From the NCBI GenBank assembly GCA_943330925.2, contig CALQJP020000106.1, positions 1-7,635 of the forward strand: a stretch of DNA of 7,635 nucleotides. Reading direction: 5' to 3'. This document shows, piece after piece, positions 6,369 to 7,635 of this stretch. The DNA comes from Chryseobacterium gleum. GTDB lineage: Bacteria > Bacteroidota > Bacteroidia > Flavobacteriales_D > Sanyastnellaceae. How positions within the stretch are numbered: the first letter of the stretch is position 1; every line of letters begins with the position of its first letter. The notes beneath the pieces were generated by a model. That model was not told where the DNA came from. It worked only from the letters and a program-made list of their open reading frames with translations, and did no database searches. The translations under genes were made by a program, and so were the position numbers.

Positions 6369-7549
6369 AACATATTGAATTTTAGCGCCGCGAAAGCAGC
6401 TTCAGCACGGCCTATGGCTTCAGCGCGGTTTATACCTTCAGAAACAATATATCCGGGTCGATTGGCACCGTGGTCCATGGTTCGCACCACGGTTCCCTCC
6501 GCCATCGTAAACCCAAGATCGATAATACCCGGCATATTCGATGCCTGTGATATATTTTCTACACGTTGAAAAACCCCATCGGGCGCATTAAAAAATTTGT
6601 AGCACGCCCCGCGGTGAAATCGAGCTGAAGGGTCAATGTCTTCACCGAGCAAAATCTGCGTCAATGCCTGTGGCATGCTAACTCCCGAAACAGACTCTAC
6701 AATAGCTCCGAAGATGTGTCCGCCTCCGGGGCGACCCGCCATTTCTATCATCTTTACTCCTTCGGGAGTAACCATGCACTCCGCATGCAACGCCCCCGAT
6801 TCGAACCCCATGGCGCGACCGGCTTTCGATACCAGCTCGTCAATTTCCTGAAGAATAGCATCGGGCAAGGCCGCTTCGTAGTTAATCTGAATCGTAACAC
6901 GGTAATTATCGTGTTGCTGCAATTCCTTGTCGGCCTTGGCCAGAATGTAGGCCCTGCCGTCTTTGAAAAGACCTTCAATGCTCACCTCTGTTCCGCTCAT
7001 GAACTCTTCCACGATGTAGCGGGCTCCGCGGGCATTCTCCATGGCGAACTGAGTCGCAAAGGCAATGTCATTTTCGTTGTTCACTTTGCTTACTCCTCTG
7101 CTCCCCCACATCATGCAAGGCTTCACGATGCATGGAAATCCGATGCGTTGCACGGCTGCTGCAATTTCCTCGGCAGAGGTGCATACTTCGAATTGGGGTT
7201 GCGCAACGCCAAACTCTTTCCAGCGCTCACGCATGTATCCTTTGTCGGTAAAGAACTTCACCTGTTCCGGATCGTAGCACTTCAGTCCACGCTTTTTGTT
7301 GGCGTATACAGCCGGAAGCACACCGGCATCATTCAGTGCAAGCACAACATCGGCGCCAATGGCATCGGCATAGTGCCCCACGCCTTCAACATCGCTGATG
7401 TTCACTGCTGCATGGCCATCGGCATAGGCGAATGCAGGTGCTTGTGCATTCATGTCGACACAATACACCTCATAGCCGAGTTCTTGAATTTTTTGAATAG
7501 AGCGTGCCATCAGCACACCTCCTCCCAATTGAAGCACCCGTTTGCTCAC
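6365..7549 (-). CDS. ATP-grasp carboxylate-amine ligase family protein
   Basis: A 394-residue ATP-grasp enzyme. The family activates a carboxylate as acyl phosphate and couples it to an amine or other nucleophile. The pre-ATP-grasp Rossmann-like domain starts RVLQLGGGVLMARSIQ. TDKGYMRE at 101-108 and GFPCIVKP at 137-144 (Lys143) are the two ATP-binding Lys regions, WGSRGVS at 148-154 the glycine/serine loop, and VEEFMSGTEVSIEG at 180-193 the hinge. HAE (Glu257) and IEMAGRPGGG (Glu269, Arg273) give the Mg-ATP ligands. About 110 residues follow and resemble the C-terminal domain of L-amino-acid-ligase-like members. No biotin-carboxylase or PurK-specific feature is apparent. The start is GTG 7549; an in-frame TAG lies 9 bases upstream and the next Met is residue 14, after the first strand, so GTG is the only sensible choice. 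It follows an aminotransferase by 17 bases and overlaps the amidohydrolase start by 4. In this setting, ligation to a sugar amine is the best inference. Confidence 0.87.
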   Translation of the reverse strand: MSKRVLQLGGGVLMARSIQKIQELGYEVYCVDMNAQAPAFAYADGHAAVNISDVEGVGHYADAIGADVVLALNDAGVLPAVYANKKRGLKCYDPEQVKFFTDKGYMRERWKEFGVAQPQFEVCTSAEEIAAAVQRIGFPCIVKPCMMWGSRGVSKVNNENDIAFATQFAMENARGARYIVEEFMSGTEVSIEGLFKDGRAYILAKADKELQQHDNYRVTIQINYEAALPDAILQEIDELVSKAGRAMGFESGALHAECMVTPEGVKMIEMAGRPGGGHIFGAIVESVSGVSMPQALTQILLGEDIDPSARFHRGACYKFFNAPDGVFQRVENISQASNMPGIIDLGFTMAEGTVVRTMDHGANRPGYIVSEGINRAEAIGRAEAAFAALKFNML

Positions 7550-7566
7550 AGCTGAATTCTATTAGA

Positions 7567-7635
7567 TCAATATTCGTTTATGGCTGAAATCACAGCCTGT
7601 ACTTGCTCATTGGTAAGCTCTGCATACATAGGCAG
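7567..7635 (-). CDS. DegT/DnrJ/EryC1/StrS-family aminotransferase, C-terminal tail (5' part beyond window)
   Basis: On the - strand the last 22 codons before the TGA at 7569-7567 read LPMYAELTNEQVQAVISAIN followed by Glu-Tyr. This closely fits the end of sugar aminotransferases of this family, where 'S-L-P-x-Y-P-x-L-(T/S)-x-x-E/Q' precedes a final helix; compare PLYVPMEANDVSTVINALREL in the other aminotransferase of this window. The fragment is too short for any catalytic motif. It differs in sequence from the + strand paralogue, so it is a second gene, not a duplicate. The ATP-grasp start lies 17 bases downstream, which makes it the likely amine-forming partner of that ligase. Confidence 0.75.
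   Translation of the reverse strand: MPMYAELTNEQVQAVISAINEY

Noticed and set aside
6716..7555. Long + strand open frame of 279 codons
   Set aside because: It lies wholly antisense to the well-supported ATP-grasp gene, its translation is rich in His, Cys and Phe with no domain pattern, and such frames arise by codon bias.

Overview
The window is a compact stretch of a surface-polysaccharide (O-antigen or capsule type) gene cluster. It holds two gene trains that converge and overlap tail to tail. I count nine coding regions, two of them cut by the window edges. Intergenic space totals only a few dozen bases. I see no rRNA, tRNA, CRISPR array, insertion sequence, clear promoter or clear hairpin terminator. 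Most starts lack a Shine-Dalgarno sequence and sit in A-rich or unremarkable context, and base composition looks close to balanced. This fits Bacteroidota or a relative, but that is an inference from style, not from a marker gene.

Left train, + strand (1-4284): the C-terminal part of an NAD-dependent sugar-nucleotide epimerase/dehydratase, an unusual UDP-sugar 6-dehydrogenase homologue, a DegT/DnrJ/EryC1/StrS-type PLP aminotransferase, and a multi-membrane-span GT-C/GT39-like glycosyltransferase. The first three should build a nucleotide-activated amino or uronic sugar. The fourth should transfer a sugar from a polyprenyl-phosphate donor on the outer face of the inner membrane.

Right train, - strand (read from 7635 down to 4265): the last 22 residues of a second DegT-type aminotransferase, an ATP-grasp ligase, an amidohydrolase-2-type TIM-barrel protein, a GtrB/ArnC/DPM1-like polyprenyl-phosphate glycosyltransferase and a small four-span DMT/SMR protein resembling ArnE/ArnF. 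Starts and stops are 4-17 bases apart or overlap by 4 bases, so this looks like one translationally coupled operon.

The two trains appear to complete one another. The GtrB-like enzyme loads a sugar onto undecaprenyl phosphate, the small DMT protein would flip it, and the GT-C enzyme at the end of the opposite train would use it outside. Upstream in the right train, aminotransferase plus ATP-grasp ligase plus amidohydrolase suggests making an amino sugar whose new amine is joined to a carboxylic acid or amino acid. The most notable single-gene observation is that the dehydrogenase keeps its catalytic Cys and Lys but lacks the family's active-site Asn and Asp and a conserved C-domain Arg.
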